A DNA stretch of 64,000 nucleotides from Arthrobacter sp. zg-Y769 (GCF_020907405.1 NZ_JAJJOE010000004.1:1-64000), one strand, 5' to 3'. Counted from the first letter of the stretch, positions 1-9,300 are shown. Made by a program: numbers and translations. Notes: a model not told the origin generated them from the letters alone.

Positions 1-31
1 CGCCCTACAACCCCGCCCGTAACAAAACTCG

Positions 32-68
32 GGGCGCCCCCCGGGTGGGCGGGCGCCCTTCTTATTGT
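32..68 (+). terminator. Probable intrinsic terminator of a gene left of the window
   Basis: GGGCGCCC at 32-39 pairs with GGGCGCCC at 51-58 and is followed on the plus strand by a T-rich stretch (TTCTTATTGT, 59-68). It would stop transcripts entering from the left, and it lies between that unseen gene and the convergent helicase gene. The sequence is very GC-rich, so chance pairing is possible. Confidence 0.5.
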
Positions 69-81
69 CCGGAACTGCGGT

Positions 82-107
82 GCGGCGCCTTAGGTTACGG
101 GCGCCGC
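82..107 (-). terminator. Hairpin just past the helicase stop codon
   Basis: GCGGCGCC (82-89) and GGCGCCGC (100-107) form an 8-bp GC stem with a 10-nt loop, starting a few bases beyond the helicase stop on the minus strand. There is no strong U-tract after it, so it may act as a 3'-end stabiliser or a weak terminator. Confidence 0.5.
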
Positions 108-113
108 TGCTTC

Positions 114-2012
114 CTAGTCGCGGAAGCGGGGCTTGCGGGCACCGGTGGCTGCGCTGTCGCGGAAGCCGCCTTCACGCTTCTTGAACGGGCGGTCGCTGCC
201 GCGGTCACCGAAGGAACGCTCGCCGTCGCGCTTCTTGAAATCCTTCTTGAATCCGCCGCGGTCGGCGCGGTCGTTGAAGCTGCCGCCGCCTTCACGCTCG
301 CGGGCCGGCTTGCGTCCCTTGTCCAGCTCGAGGTGGATCAGCTCGCCGCCGATCCGGGTGCGGGACAGGGCGCGCAGCTGGTCCTTGGACAGGTCAGCGG
401 GCAGTTCCACCAGGGTGTGGTCGGCACGGATATCGATGCCGCCGATCTGCGCAGAGGACAGGCCGCCCTCGTTGGCAATGGCGCCGACAATCGAACCGGG
501 CAGGACGCGCTGGCGGCGGCCGACGGCGATGCGGTACGTAGCATTGCCTTCGGTCAGCGGACGCGTCGGGCCGCGTGAGCCGACGCCGTCGTTGCGGCCT
601 TCGGAACGCTCGCGCTGGCGGGCCGGAGCCTGTGCGACTTCCTGCAGAAGCAGCGGACGTCCGGCCTGTGCCATGACGGCAAGGGCGGCGGCTACATCTT
701 CGGCGGGCACGTCGTGCTCGGCGATGTACTTCGTGACCAGGTCCTTGAACACCGAGATGTCTTCGGAACTACGTGTTTCCGTGATCTTCTCGGAGAACTT
801 GGCCAGGCGCTTCTCATTGACGATGTCAACGCTGGGAAGCTGCATGTGCTCAACCGGCTGGCGGGTTGCCTTTTCAATGGCCCGCAGCAGGTACTTCTCG
901 CGCGGGGTCATGAACAGGATGGCGTCGCCGGTGCGTCCTGCACGGCCGGTGCGGCCGATGCGGTGGACGTAGGACTCGGTATCGTGCGGGATGTCGTAGT
1001 TGACGACGTGGCTGATGCGCTCGACGTCGAGGCCGCGGGCGGCAACATCCGTGGCAACCAGGATGTCGATCTTGCCGTCGCGGAGGGCCTCGACCGTGCG
1101 TTCGCGCTGCTGCTGCGGGATGTCGCCGTTGATGGCGGCGGCGCTGTAGCCGCGGTCCTTGAGCTTGTCAGCCAGGTCTTCGGTGGCAGCCTTGGTCCGG
1201 ACGAACGCGATAACGCCGTCGAACTCTTCGGTTTCCAGGATGCGGGTCATTGCGTCCAGCTTGTGCGGGCCCATGACCTGCACGTAGCGCTGGCGGGTGT
1301 TCGCACCGGTGGTGGTCTTGGACTTGACCGTGATTTCCGCAGCGTTGTTCAGGTACTTCTTGGCAATCTTGCGGATGGCCGGCGGCATGGTGGCGGAGAA
1401 CAGGGCAACCTGCTTGCTCGCCGGAGTGGAGGAAAGGATCTGCTCCACGTCTTCGGCGAAGCCCATGCGCAGCATTTCGTCAGCCTCATCGAGGACCAGG
1501 TACTCGAGGTTGGACAGGTCCAGGGAACCCTTGGCGATGTGGTCAATCACGCGGCCGGGGGTACCCACGACAACCTGGGCACCGCGGCGCAGGCCGTTGA
1601 GCTGGGGGCCGTAGGCGGAGCCGCCGTACACGGGAAGCACGGTGATGCCGTCCATGTGGACTGCGTAGGAAGTGAAGGCTTCTGCAGACTGCAGGGCCAG
1701 TTCACGGGTGGGTGCAAGCACCAGCACCTGGGTGTCCTTGGTGGCCGGGCGGCCGGCGAGCAGGGACAGGGCGGGAACCGCGAATGCCGCGGTCTTGCCG
1801 GTACCCGTCTGGGCCAGGCCGACGACGTCGCGGCCTTCGAGCAGCAGGGGGATGGTAGCTGCCTGGATGGGGGACGGCGTTACGTAGCCGACATCCTTCA
1901 GGGCTGCCAGGACGCGCTCGTCCAGTCCGAAGTCGCTGAACAGCACTGTGTTCTCTTCGGTTTCGGGAGCGGAGTTTTCGACGTTGGTGTTTTCCAGCGT
2001 GGCTTCAGACAA
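114..2012 (-). CDS. deaD: DEAD-box ATP-dependent RNA helicase (CsdA/DeaD type)
   Basis: An ATP-dependent RNA helicase, likely acting in ribosome assembly, mRNA turnover or cold adaptation. The motifs run in order: Q-motif GYVTPSPIQ, Walker A AQTGTGKT, PTRELALQ, TPGRVIDH, DEADEML, SAT, DVAARGLDVERI and HRIGRTGRAGRTG. A DbpA-like RNA-binding region (ending near GGELIHLELDKG) and a long Arg/Lys/Gly/Asp-rich tail follow, as in the CsdA subgroup. I chose a TTG start (protein begins M-S-E-A-T-L-E-N) because an AGGA Shine-Dalgarno lies 7 nt upstream; an in-frame TTG 33 nt upstream has no such support. The product is about 632 aa. The long upstream leader holds hairpins (see separate entries). The function is very likely from the motifs; the cold-shock role is inferred from the family. 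Confidence 0.93.
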   Translation of the reverse strand: MSEATLENTNVENSAPETEENTVLFSDFGLDERVLAALKDVGYVTPSPIQAATIPLLLEGRDVVGLAQTGTGKTAAFAVPALSLLAGRPATKDTQVLVLAPTRELALQSAEAFTSYAVHMDGITVLPVYGGSAYGPQLNGLRRGAQVVVGTPGRVIDHIAKGSLDLSNLEYLVLDEADEMLRMGFAEDVEQILSSTPASKQVALFSATMPPAIRKIAKKYLNNAAEITVKSKTTTGANTRQRYVQVMGPHKLDAMTRILETEEFDGVIAFVRTKAATEDLADKLKDRGYSAAAINGDIPQQQRERTVEALRDGKIDILVATDVAARGLDVERISHVVNYDIPHDTESYVHRIGRTGRAGRTGDAILFMTPREKYLLRAIEKATRQPVEHMQLPSVDIVNEKRLAKFSEKITETRSSEDISVFKDLVTKYIAEHDVPAEDVAAALAVMAQAGRPLLLQEVAQAPARQRERSEGRNDGVGSRGPTRPLTEGNATYRIAVGRRQRVLPGSIVGAIANEGGLSSAQIGGIDIRADHTLVELPADLSKDQLRALSRTRIGGELIHLELDKGRKPAREREGGGSFNDRADRGGFKKDFKKRDGERSFGDRGSDRPFKKREGGFRDSAATGARKPRFRD

Positions 2013-2045
2013 GAGGTAATCCTCATTCAATCGGGGAGCAGGCAA

Positions 2046-2436
2046 CCAAGAGGCTGCAGGACGTAAGTCCGGCGCTGTTGCAATCCCAGGCAGGACTTTC
2101 CGTCACAGCTGTGGGCCGATTTCACTGGATTGTGCCTACGACCGGTGTGACGATTTCTTTGCCGGCGCTCCCCAAAAGATGAATCTGCCCGCATAAGAAA
2201 TGCGGGCCCCAACACAACGAACCGTACGGTTTTCGGTGACTATCTCGAATGAACCGTAGGAAATAAGGGAATACCGGAGTGGGGGATGTTTTCCAGTGTA
2301 CGGCATTCTGCTCCCCGGTGCGTGGCCGGGAGCGGTGAGCTTGCGCACAACGGCCCTTTGGGGGTGCCCAGGCCTGTGCGGGCACCGAGTCGCCTGCCGG
2401 CGCCGCCTTGGCGTGTCGCCTTGGCGTGCCGGCAGT
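2046..2436 (-). other. Gene-free leader/intergenic region upstream of deaD
   Basis: About 390 bp separate the stop of the glycosyltransferase gene from the helicase start, both on the minus strand. I see no credible gene. The region holds a perfect 8-bp hairpin (2187-2207) and a 12-bp palindrome (2220-2231), so it probably carries the deaD promoter and a structured 5' UTR. The exact promoter was not identified. Confidence 0.55.
2187..2207 (-). promoter_or_regulatory. Hairpin in the putative deaD 5' leader
   Basis: GCCCGCAT (2187-2194) and ATGCGGGC (2200-2207) pair perfectly around a 5-nt loop, about 175 nt upstream of the helicase start. There is no U-tract on either strand, which argues against a simple terminator. 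A thermosensitive or attenuating leader element is possible, as seen for other cold-shock helicases, but this is inference. Confidence 0.45.
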
Positions 2437-3726
2437 CTAGGGCTGGGGCTCCGTGGCACGCAGCAACCCGGGCGGGTTGTTCCGCCACCAGTTGCGCGGG
2501 CGGCTGCCCCAGTACGCCAGGAACCACCAGGCCAGCAGGCCGATGCCCCAGAAGACTCCGGCGCTGGAGGCCATCAGCCACGGCTCGGGCAACTGGGAAT
2601 CCAGGTTCGGCGCGTTGAACAGTTCGCCGATGGTCTTGGGCGAGTAGATGAAGATGACCAGCGAGGACGCGAGCAGGATGAGTCCGGTGATCCGGAGTTT
2701 CTGCCGTTCCGGCCCCAGATCCATCACGTTCCGGGCCAGGACCGGAATGAAGAGGGCCACCCAGACCCAGTGGTGGGACCAGGACACGGGTGAGATCAGG
2801 AGCATCAGGAGCGCGGTGGCCGCCAAAGCGGTGAAGGTCTGCCCGCGGTTGCCCGCAATGCGGATGATGACTGCCGTGGCGGCAACCGCCAGCAGGGACA
2901 GGACGAGCCACGGAAGATCGACGGGGAAGTCGGGACCGCCGAAGTGCAGGATCGCACCCTTGATCGAAAGGTTGTCCACGTAGCCGGCCCCGCCGATCCG
3001 CGAGGTGTCCGGCAGCAGGTCCAGCCAGTACGTGCGCGATTCGCGCGGGAGGATAAGGAAACCCAGGGCGAAGGTGGAGAGGAAGCCGTAGGTCATGTTG
3101 CGCAGTCCGCGCCAGTCGCCCCGGGCCAGGAAGTACAGGCCGAAGACCAGCGGGGTGAGTTTCAATCCGGCGGCCACCCCGGTCAGGAGACCGGTGGGCC
3201 AGCCCTCCTTCTTGATGACGAAGTCGGCCATGATCAGTCCGAAGAGCAGGATGTTGATCTGCCCGAAGGCCTGCGTTTCGCGCCAGGGACCGAGCAGCAC
3301 AATCAGCCCGGTGCCGGCAATCGCCAGCGGCCGCAGCCAGGGGTGCCGCAGTACATCCATGGCACCCTGGCGGCGGAAGACATAGCGCACTGCCCAAACG
3401 GCGGTGGCCGCAGCAATCGCGATGGAAATGCCGGTGAAGATGTTCAGCCCCAGGCTCTGGCCGAACGGGGCCAGCACTGCAAAGACCAGCGCCGCAAAAG
3501 GCGGGTAGGTAAAGAGCAGGCTGCTGTCGGCGTCGTACTGGACCGATTTTGTATACAGTTCGCCGGCAGCGTCGATAACGCTCTGCCCGCCGGAAAGGTA
3601 GACGCTGAAGTCCAGGCCGTGACGCGGAGACAAATCGAAAGCAGTCCATACGAGCAGCCCGGCAAGTGCCAGCGCCCCCAGGGTCGCAGCGGTCCGCACA
3701 AAAACGGATCGGTGGATCTGGCCCAT
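2437..3726 (-). CDS. Polytopic membrane glycosyltransferase, GT87/DUF2029 family
   Basis: A protein of about 429 aa with roughly ten hydrophobic segments, of the DUF2029/GT-C type (polyprenyl-phosphate-mannose-dependent mannosyltransferases such as PimE). These add sugars from a lipid-linked donor outside the membrane. The early acidic loop (HGLDFSVYLSGG) and the YPPFAAL motif after the first membrane segment are typical. I use the ATG giving M-G-Q-I-H, which has a GGGAGA ribosome-binding site 4-5 nt upstream, rather than a longer frame. It stands alone between the helicase leader and a divergent amidohydrolase. The acceptor (mannan, lipoarabinomannan-like glycan or other) cannot be read from the sequence. 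Confidence 0.75.
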   Translation of the reverse strand: MGQIHRSVFVRTAATLGALALAGLLVWTAFDLSPRHGLDFSVYLSGGQSVIDAAGELYTKSVQYDADSSLLFTYPPFAALVFAVLAPFGQSLGLNIFTGISIAIAAATAVWAVRYVFRRQGAMDVLRHPWLRPLAIAGTGLIVLLGPWRETQAFGQINILLFGLIMADFVIKKEGWPTGLLTGVAAGLKLTPLVFGLYFLARGDWRGLRNMTYGFLSTFALGFLILPRESRTYWLDLLPDTSRIGGAGYVDNLSIKGAILHFGGPDFPVDLPWLVLSLLAVAATAVIIRIAGNRGQTFTALAATALLMLLISPVSWSHHWVWVALFIPVLARNVMDLGPERQKLRITGLILLASSLVIFIYSPKTIGELFNAPNLDSQLPEPWLMASSAGVFWGIGLLAWWFLAYWGSRPRNWWRNNPPGLLRATEPQP

Positions 3727-3879
3727 TATTCTCCCTGAAAGACTGCCGGCTGCGCGTGACGCCACAAAGTTGTTCGTCGATATTGACGTGGTAAGTCTAC
3801 CGGGCAGCCCGCCCCGCCTTCCCCGCCCGGAGGCGCGCGATAGGCTGGCCGGACCAGATCAGTAAGCGAAAGGCCCTCG

Positions 3880-5058
3880 ATGTCCCCCGCGCTTCTAGCC
3901 ATCACCAACGCCCACGTGGTTCCCGTCACCGGCCTGCCCTTCCACGGCACTGTCCTCGTGGATGGCGGACGGATCCGGGAACTCGGCCTGGACGTCGCCG
4001 TGCCCGAAGGTGCGGAGGTGCTCGACGCCGGCGGGCAGTGGCTGCTGCCCGGGCTCGTGGATGCGCACACCCACCTTGGCGTGCATGAAGAGGGCGAAGG
4101 CTGGGCCGGCAACGATTCCAATGAGATGACGGATCCGGTGATGGCGGGCGTCCGGGCGCTGGACGCCGTCAACCCCTTCGATACGGGGTTCGATGATGCC
4201 CTGGCCGGCGGAGTGACCACCGCGAACATCAACCCCGGTTCCGGCAACCCGATCGGCGGGCAGGCGGTGGCCCTGCACACGCACGGGCGCTATCTGGAGG
4301 AAATGGTGCTGCGCGCGCCCAGTGGACTGAAGTCCGCGCTGGGTGAGAACCCGAAGCGGATCTACAGCGATAAGAAACAGACACCCTCCACCCGGCTGGG
4401 GACGGCAATGGTGATCCGGCAGGCGTTTATGGATGCGCAGAACTACCTGGGCAAAGCGGACCCGAATACCCGCGATCCGCACCTGGAGGCACTGGCCATG
4501 GTGCTGCGGCGGGAAATCCCGTGGCGGCAGCACGCGCACCGAGCGGATGATATCGGCACGGCGCTGCGCCTGGCGGATGAGTTCGGCTACGACCTGGTGC
4601 TCGACCACGGTACTGAAGCCCATGTGCTGGCCGATGTCCTGGCCGAACGCGGCGTTCCCGTCCTGATCGGGCCGCTGTTCACCACCCGTTCAAAGGTGGA
4701 GCTGCGCGGCCGCAGCATGGCCAATCCGGGGAAGCTTGCCGCTGCCGGGGTGGAAATTTCCATCATCACCGACCATCCGGTGGTACCCATCAACTTCCTG
4801 ATCTACCAGGCCGCGCTAGCCGTGAAGGAAGGGCTGGACCCCGATGAAGCGCTGCGTGCGGTGACCATCAATCCCGCCCGGGTCCTGGGCCTGGCGGACC
4901 GGCTCGGTTCCCTGGAGCCCGGCAAGGACGCGGACCTGGTCCTGTGGAGCGGTAACCCGCTGGACGTGATGCAGCGCGCCCTGAAGGTGTGGATCGGCGG
5001 CCGCGAGGTCTACCGCTATGACCTCGACGCCCGCGAGCAGATTGTGGCTCCCCGCTGA
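3880..5058 (+). CDS. Amidohydrolase family protein (imidazolonepropionase-like)
   Basis: A protein of about 392 aa with the amidohydrolase plan: an N-terminal beta-sandwich strand, then LPGLVDAHTHLG (metal-binding HxH), a His in the barrel (LDHGTEAH), the late SIITDHPV segment supplying the final Asp, and the closing motif NPARVLGLADRLGSLEPGKDADLVLW. It hydrolyses C-N bonds in an unknown cyclic amide or dipeptide-like substrate; the GGVTTANINPGSGNPIGGQ block is common in an uncharacterised imidazolonepropionase-related branch. AAGG lies just before the start. The last base of its stop codon is the first base of the next gene's ATG, so the two are probably co-translated. Confidence 0.85.
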   Translation: MSPALLAITNAHVVPVTGLPFHGTVLVDGGRIRELGLDVAVPEGAEVLDAGGQWLLPGLVDAHTHLGVHEEGEGWAGNDSNEMTDPVMAGVRALDAVNPFDTGFDDALAGGVTTANINPGSGNPIGGQAVALHTHGRYLEEMVLRAPSGLKSALGENPKRIYSDKKQTPSTRLGTAMVIRQAFMDAQNYLGKADPNTRDPHLEALAMVLRREIPWRQHAHRADDIGTALRLADEFGYDLVLDHGTEAHVLADVLAERGVPVLIGPLFTTRSKVELRGRSMANPGKLAAAGVEISIITDHPVVPINFLIYQAALAVKEGLDPDEALRAVTINPARVLGLADRLGSLEPGKDADLVLWSGNPLDVMQRALKVWIGGREVYRYDLDAREQIVAPR

Positions 5059-5501
5059 TGGGACCAGGTTCCGGCGGCAAGCCCCCGGTGCCGGGCACTC
5101 CGGTACCGCGCACTCCCCCGCCGGGCATCATTCGAGCGGCTGCAGCTGCGTGGCTGGTGGCCGCCGTGCTGGTGGCCACCGCCGGGGTCTCGTTTATCGT
5201 CTCTGCACGCACCCAGCACCAGGACAGCACCGCGCTGACCCTGCTGGGGGCACTGGCCCTGGTGCTCGCTGCACTGAGCGCCTACAGCGTGCTGCGGTTG
5301 CGGTCCGGTAAGCGGAGCGCCCGGGAAACGCTCAGCAGCATTGGCGTGATTGCCGGGTTCCCGCTCCTGTTCCGCGGTCCGGCCCTGGTGGCTGTGGGCC
5401 TGATCCTGCTGGCCTGCACGGCGCTGCTTTGGCTGCCGCAGAGCAACAGGTTTTTCCAGCTCCGGGACCCGAAGAAGCGCAAGGGCCGCCGGAACGGCTA
5501 G
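5058..5501 (+). CDS. Small membrane protein of unknown function
   Basis: A protein of 147 aa with a Gly/Pro-rich N-terminus (about 25 residues) and four probable membrane segments, ending in a basic KKRKGRRNG tail that suggests a cytoplasmic C-terminus. It overlaps the amidohydrolase stop by one base, so it is probably translationally coupled to it. I do not recognise a family. Its stop overlaps the 3' end of the convergent metB-like gene by a few bases. Confidence 0.7.
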   Translation: MGPGSGGKPPVPGTPVPRTPPPGIIRAAAAAWLVAAVLVATAGVSFIVSARTQHQDSTALTLLGALALVLAALSAYSVLRLRSGKRSARETLSSIGVIAGFPLLFRGPALVAVGLILLACTALLWLPQSNRFFQLRDPKKRKGRRNG

Positions 5502-6643
5502 AGCTGCCCCAGCGCCTGGTCGAGGTCCGCGATAAGGTCCTCCCCGTCCTCCAGGCCGACGGACAGCCGCAGCAGGTTCTCCGGTACGGCCAGCTCGGTG
5601 CCCTTGACCGAGGCATGGGTCATTTCCGAGGGGTAGTTCATCAGGGACTCCACCCCGCCCAACGACTCAGCCAGCAGGAACAGCCGGGTGGATTCGGCCA
5701 CCTTCCGTGCCGCTGCCTCTCCGCCCTTGAAGGACACCGACACCATGCCGCCGAAGTCCTTCATCTGGGCCTTGGCCAGGTCATGCCCCGGGTGCTCTTC
5801 CAGTCCCGGGTACAGCACCTGCTCCACGGCGGGCTGTTCCCTGAGCCATTTCGCCACGGTCATCGCCGTAGCCGAGTGCCGGTCCATCCGTACCGCCAGG
5901 GTCTTGAGGCCGCGGGTGGTCAGCCAGGCCTCCATCGGCGCCGACACCGCACCGACAGCAAACTGAATGAACCCGACCTCCTCCGCCGCGGCGTCGTCGT
6001 TCAGGATCACGGCGCCGCCCACGGCATCGGAATGCCCGCCGATGTACTTGGTGGTCGAATGCACCACGACGTCGGCACCCAGGGCCAGCGGCTGCTGAAG
6101 GTACGGCGAGGCAAAGGTGTTGTCGACCACCAGCAGGGCCCCGGCGTCGTGTGCTGCCTGCGCCGCTGCGGCAATGTCGCTGATTTTCATCATCGGGTTC
6201 GACGGCGTTTCCAGCCACACCATCTTCGTGTTCCCGGCCGCAATCGCAGCCGCGAGAGCCGCGGCGTCGGACATGTCCACCGCCGTATTGGTAATTCCCC
6301 ACTTGCCCAGCACCTTGTTGATGAGGCGGTAGGTTCCGCCGTAGGCATCGTTGCCCAGGACGATGTGGTCTCCGGGGGCAAGCAGCCCGCGGATCAGGGC
6401 GTCCTCGGCGGCAAGTCCGGAGCTGAAGGAGAAGGCATGCTTCCCGCCCTCCAGGGCAGCAAGCTGCTGCTGCAGCGAATCCCTGGTGGGGTTGGTACCC
6501 CGCCCGTACTCATAGCCGTTGCGCAGGCCGCCGATACCGTCCTGGGCGTAGGTGGTGCTCTGGTACAGGGGCGGAATGACCGCACCGGTGGTGGGATCCG
6601 GTTCCTGCCCCGCATGGATGGCGCGGGTGCTGAAGCTGGTCAT
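5498..6643 (-). CDS. metB: Cystathionine gamma-synthase / gamma-lyase (Cys/Met metabolism PLP enzyme)
   Basis: A PLP-dependent transsulfuration enzyme of about 381 aa. It shows YEYGRGTNPTR, the GLAAEDA block, LETPSNP, VVDNTFASPYLQQP and the PLP lysine in HSTTKYIGGHSD (K199 of this start). AAGGAG stands 5-6 nt before the chosen ATG (M-T-S-F-S). It lies 73 bp downstream of cystathionine beta-synthase on the same strand, so the pair could run reverse transsulfuration (homocysteine to cysteine). In that case gamma-lyase activity would be its job; the fold does not separate lyase from synthase with certainty. The symbol metB is the customary one. Confidence 0.9.
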   Translation of the reverse strand: MTSFSTRAIHAGQEPDPTTGAVIPPLYQSTTYAQDGIGGLRNGYEYGRGTNPTRDSLQQQLAALEGGKHAFSFSSGLAAEDALIRGLLAPGDHIVLGNDAYGGTYRLINKVLGKWGITNTAVDMSDAAALAAAIAAGNTKMVWLETPSNPMMKISDIAAAAQAAHDAGALLVVDNTFASPYLQQPLALGADVVVHSTTKYIGGHSDAVGGAVILNDDAAAEEVGFIQFAVGAVSAPMEAWLTTRGLKTLAVRMDRHSATAMTVAKWLREQPAVEQVLYPGLEEHPGHDLAKAQMKDFGGMVSVSFKGGEAAARKVAESTRLFLLAESLGGVESLMNYPSEMTHASVKGTELAVPENLLRLSVGLEDGEDLIADLDQALGQL

Positions 6644-6716
6644 GGTGTTCTCCTTGCGCCGGCCGGAGCCGGCAGATTGGTGCAAGACAGGCGTCCCTGC
6701 GAAGGCGTGCCCAGGT

Positions 6717-8096
6717 TTAGAGGCTCAGGTACGAAAGTAGGTCGTGCCGGGTCAGCATGCCAACGGCGGTGCCATCGGACGTAACCATCACGGCGTCGTC
6801 GTCCGTCAGTTTGGCCCGGGCAGCCGCCACCGTGTCCCCCGCACCCACAAGGGCCGGGCGCGGCCCCATGTGCTCGCTGATTTTGTCGGTGGGTTTGGCC
6901 TCACCGCGGAAAAGCTTCTCGGTCAGCGAGCGCTCATCCACGGAGCCGAGGACTTCGCCCAGGACCACCGGAGGTTCCTGCGAAAGGACAGGCAGGAAGG
7001 AGACACCGTATTCGTTGAGGATGGCGATGACATCCCGCACGGTCTCGTTCGGATGGGTGTGGACCAGGTCCGGCAGCGACCCGTCCTTGGTGGACAGCAC
7101 GTCGCGGACGGAGGCCTGCTCCCCGCCGTCCTGCAGGAAGCCGTAGGAGCGCATCCAGTCGTCATTGAAGATCTTGCCCATGTAGCCGCGGCCGCTGTCC
7201 GGCAGCAGGACCACAACGACGTCGTCGGGCCCCAGCGAGCGCGCCACCTCAAGCGCCGCCGTCACAGCCATGCCCGAGGACCCGCCTACCAGCAGGCCTT
7301 CTTCCCGGGCCAGCCGGCGGGTCATCGTGAAGGACTCGGCATCCTTTACCGGAATCACTTCATCCGGCACGGTCGGGTCGTAGTTGTCCGGCCACATGTC
7401 CTCCCCCACGCCTTCCACGAAGTAGGGGCGTCCCGTGCCGCCGGAATACACCGAGCCGTCCGGGTCCGCGGCGATCACGCGCACCGGACCGGAGGCACGG
7501 TCCGCGGAGACTTCCTTCAGGTAGCGTCCGGTGCCTGTGATGGTGCCGCCCGTGCCGGCCCCTGCAACGAAGTGGGTAACCCGCCCGTCGGTATCGGCCC
7601 AGATTTCCGGTCCCGTGGACTCGTAGTGGCTGGACGGAGCTGACGGGTTGGAGAACTGGTCCGGCTTGTACGCACCGTCGATCTCGCGCACCAACCGGTC
7701 GGAGACACCGTAGTAGGAGTCGGGGCTGTCCGGAGCGACCGCCGTCGGCGTCACCACCACCTCGGCACCGTAGGCCCGCAGGACGTCCCGCTTCTCCACC
7801 CCCACCTTGTCGGGAGTAACGAAGATGCACCGATAGCCCTTCTGCTGGGCCACCAGCGCCAGCCCGACGCCGGTGTTGCCGCTGGTGGGCTCGACCACCG
7901 TGCCGCCGGGCAGCAGTTTGCCTTCGCGCTCCGCCGTTTCAATCATCTTCACGGCAATGCGGTCCTTCACGGAACCGCCCGGGTTCAGGTACTCCAGCTT
8001 TACCAGGACAGTGGCGCGGATACCCTCGGTCACGTGGTGGAGCTTCACCAGGGGAGTATTGCCGATCAGGTCCAGGACAGTATTGGCATACTTCAT
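6717..8096 (-). CDS. cbs: Cystathionine beta-synthase
   Basis: A protein of about 459 aa. The N-terminal PLP domain has IGNTPLVKL and NPGGSVKDRIAVKMIE (PLP Lys about K44), EPTSGNTGVGLA and the GAGTGGTITGTGRYLKE phosphate loop. The C-terminus has a tandem CBS pair (from DVLSTKDGSLPDLVHTHPNETV to the end), which in family members binds adenosyl ligands. It condenses serine with homocysteine. The ATG giving M-K-Y-A-N is the natural start, since the longer frame is low-complexity and runs into the divergent gene. It is transcribed away from the DNA glycosylase gene, with about 124 bp between them, and is followed by metB. Confidence 0.93.
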   Translation of the reverse strand: MKYANTVLDLIGNTPLVKLHHVTEGIRATVLVKLEYLNPGGSVKDRIAVKMIETAEREGKLLPGGTVVEPTSGNTGVGLALVAQQKGYRCIFVTPDKVGVEKRDVLRAYGAEVVVTPTAVAPDSPDSYYGVSDRLVREIDGAYKPDQFSNPSAPSSHYESTGPEIWADTDGRVTHFVAGAGTGGTITGTGRYLKEVSADRASGPVRVIAADPDGSVYSGGTGRPYFVEGVGEDMWPDNYDPTVPDEVIPVKDAESFTMTRRLAREEGLLVGGSSGMAVTAALEVARSLGPDDVVVVLLPDSGRGYMGKIFNDDWMRSYGFLQDGGEQASVRDVLSTKDGSLPDLVHTHPNETVRDVIAILNEYGVSFLPVLSQEPPVVLGEVLGSVDERSLTEKLFRGEAKPTDKISEHMGPRPALVGAGDTVAAARAKLTDDDAVMVTSDGTAVGMLTRHDLLSYLSL

Positions 8097-8220
8097 GTGA
8101 TCCACGTTACTTGCTTGCCCGGCCCGCGGCAGCCGGGACGGAACGCGGCGTAGCAAAAGCCACAGTCGGGCTGCCCCCGGAGCGGGCAGGAGCGGGGGTG
8201 GTACGTGCAACCATAGGTGC

Positions 8221-9207
8221 ATGTCCTTCACTGCCGCTGTTCCAGCGCGGCCTGCTCCAACACCGTCTGCGGGCCTGGTGCGCTACTGGGACTCCCCCGC
8301 CCCGTACTGCCTGCAGACTTCCCTGCGGATCCTGGTCCGCGGTAAGCAGGACCCCACCATCCGGCTGGGCACGGGTGTTGCCTGGCTGGCCTTCCTCACC
8401 CCCGAAGGTCCGGCGACCCTGAACCTGCGCGAGGAACCTGTCCCCGCCCCCGGTGCACGGGTTCGGGCCCAGGCGTGGGGACCGGGTGCGCAATGCGCGC
8501 TGGACTCGGTGCCGGCCCTGCTTGGAGAACAGGACGACTGGTCGGGGTTTGACGACGACTCATTCTTCGCGACGCTGCCCCGGATGGTCGCCGAAACCCG
8601 GCGCCGGCACCGGTCCCTGCGGCTGCCGAGCACGGGCCGGATCATGGACAGCCTGATCCCGGTGGTGCTGGAGCAGAAGGTGACTGTCCTGGAGGCCTAC
8701 TACGCCTGGCGCTACCTCGTGACGCGTTACGGCGTTGATGCCCCGGGTCCGGCACCGGCAGGCATGAAGGCCGCGCCGGCACCGGAAACCTGGCGGCGCA
8801 TCCCCAGTTGGGAATGGCACCAGGCACGGGTGGACCATTCCCGCTCCACCACCATCCTGCGTGCCTGTTCACAGGCCTCCGCGCTGGAGCGGCTGGCGGA
8901 CACTCCACTGGGAGAGGACCTGACCGCCAAACTGTGCTCGGTTCCGGGGATCGGCGTTTGGAGCGCTGCGGAAATCACCCAGCGGACACACGGTGCTCCG
9001 GATTCCGTGTCGGTGGGCGACTATCACCTGGCCGCGTACGTGGGCGCGGCCCTCACCGGTGAGCGTACCGACGACGACGGCATGCTGAAGCTGCTCGAAC
9101 CCTGGCAGGGACACCGCCAGCGGGTGGTGCGGATGATCATGCTCAGCGGCTACCGCAAACCCACCTACGGACCGAAGCTTGCCCCGATGGACCACCGCCG
9201 CCGCTGA
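8221..9207 (+). CDS. AlkA-like 3-methyladenine DNA glycosylase (HhH-GPD)
   Basis: A protein of about 328 aa of the HhH-GPD DNA-glycosylase superfamily, which removes alkylated or damaged bases. The helix-hairpin-helix is at LCSVPGIGVWSAAEITQ (about residues 238-254), followed by the catalytic-type Asp in SVSVGDYHLA (D267). There is no FeS-cluster cysteine set at the C-terminus. The family (AlkA/3-MeA glycosylase 2) is clear; the substrate range is not. It is divergent from cbs and appears to be a single-gene unit. Confidence 0.85.
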   Translation: MSFTAAVPARPAPTPSAGLVRYWDSPAPYCLQTSLRILVRGKQDPTIRLGTGVAWLAFLTPEGPATLNLREEPVPAPGARVRAQAWGPGAQCALDSVPALLGEQDDWSGFDDDSFFATLPRMVAETRRRHRSLRLPSTGRIMDSLIPVVLEQKVTVLEAYYAWRYLVTRYGVDAPGPAPAGMKAAPAPETWRRIPSWEWHQARVDHSRSTTILRACSQASALERLADTPLGEDLTAKLCSVPGIGVWSAAEITQRTHGAPDSVSVGDYHLAAYVGAALTGERTDDDGMLKLLEPWQGHRQRVVRMIMLSGYRKPTYGPKLAPMDHRRR

Positions 9208-9242
9208 GGTGTCCTCGGGTGCCTTGCCATGTCGTGGCCAGA

Positions 9243-9300
9243 TCGGGGCCCGGGTCGGATTGGGGCCAGGTCGGGGCCCGGGTCGGCGTCCGGGTCGGCG
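9243..9300. repeat. Short GC-rich direct repeats between convergent genes
   Basis: A 16-bp unit (TCGGGGCCCGGGTCGG) occurs at 9243-9258 and again at 9271-9286, 28 bp apart, and a shortened copy (CCGGGTCGGCG) follows. It is non-coding and lies between the 3' ends of the glycosylase and acyl-CoA ligase genes. It may contribute to a terminator or be slippage-derived. Confidence 0.6.
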
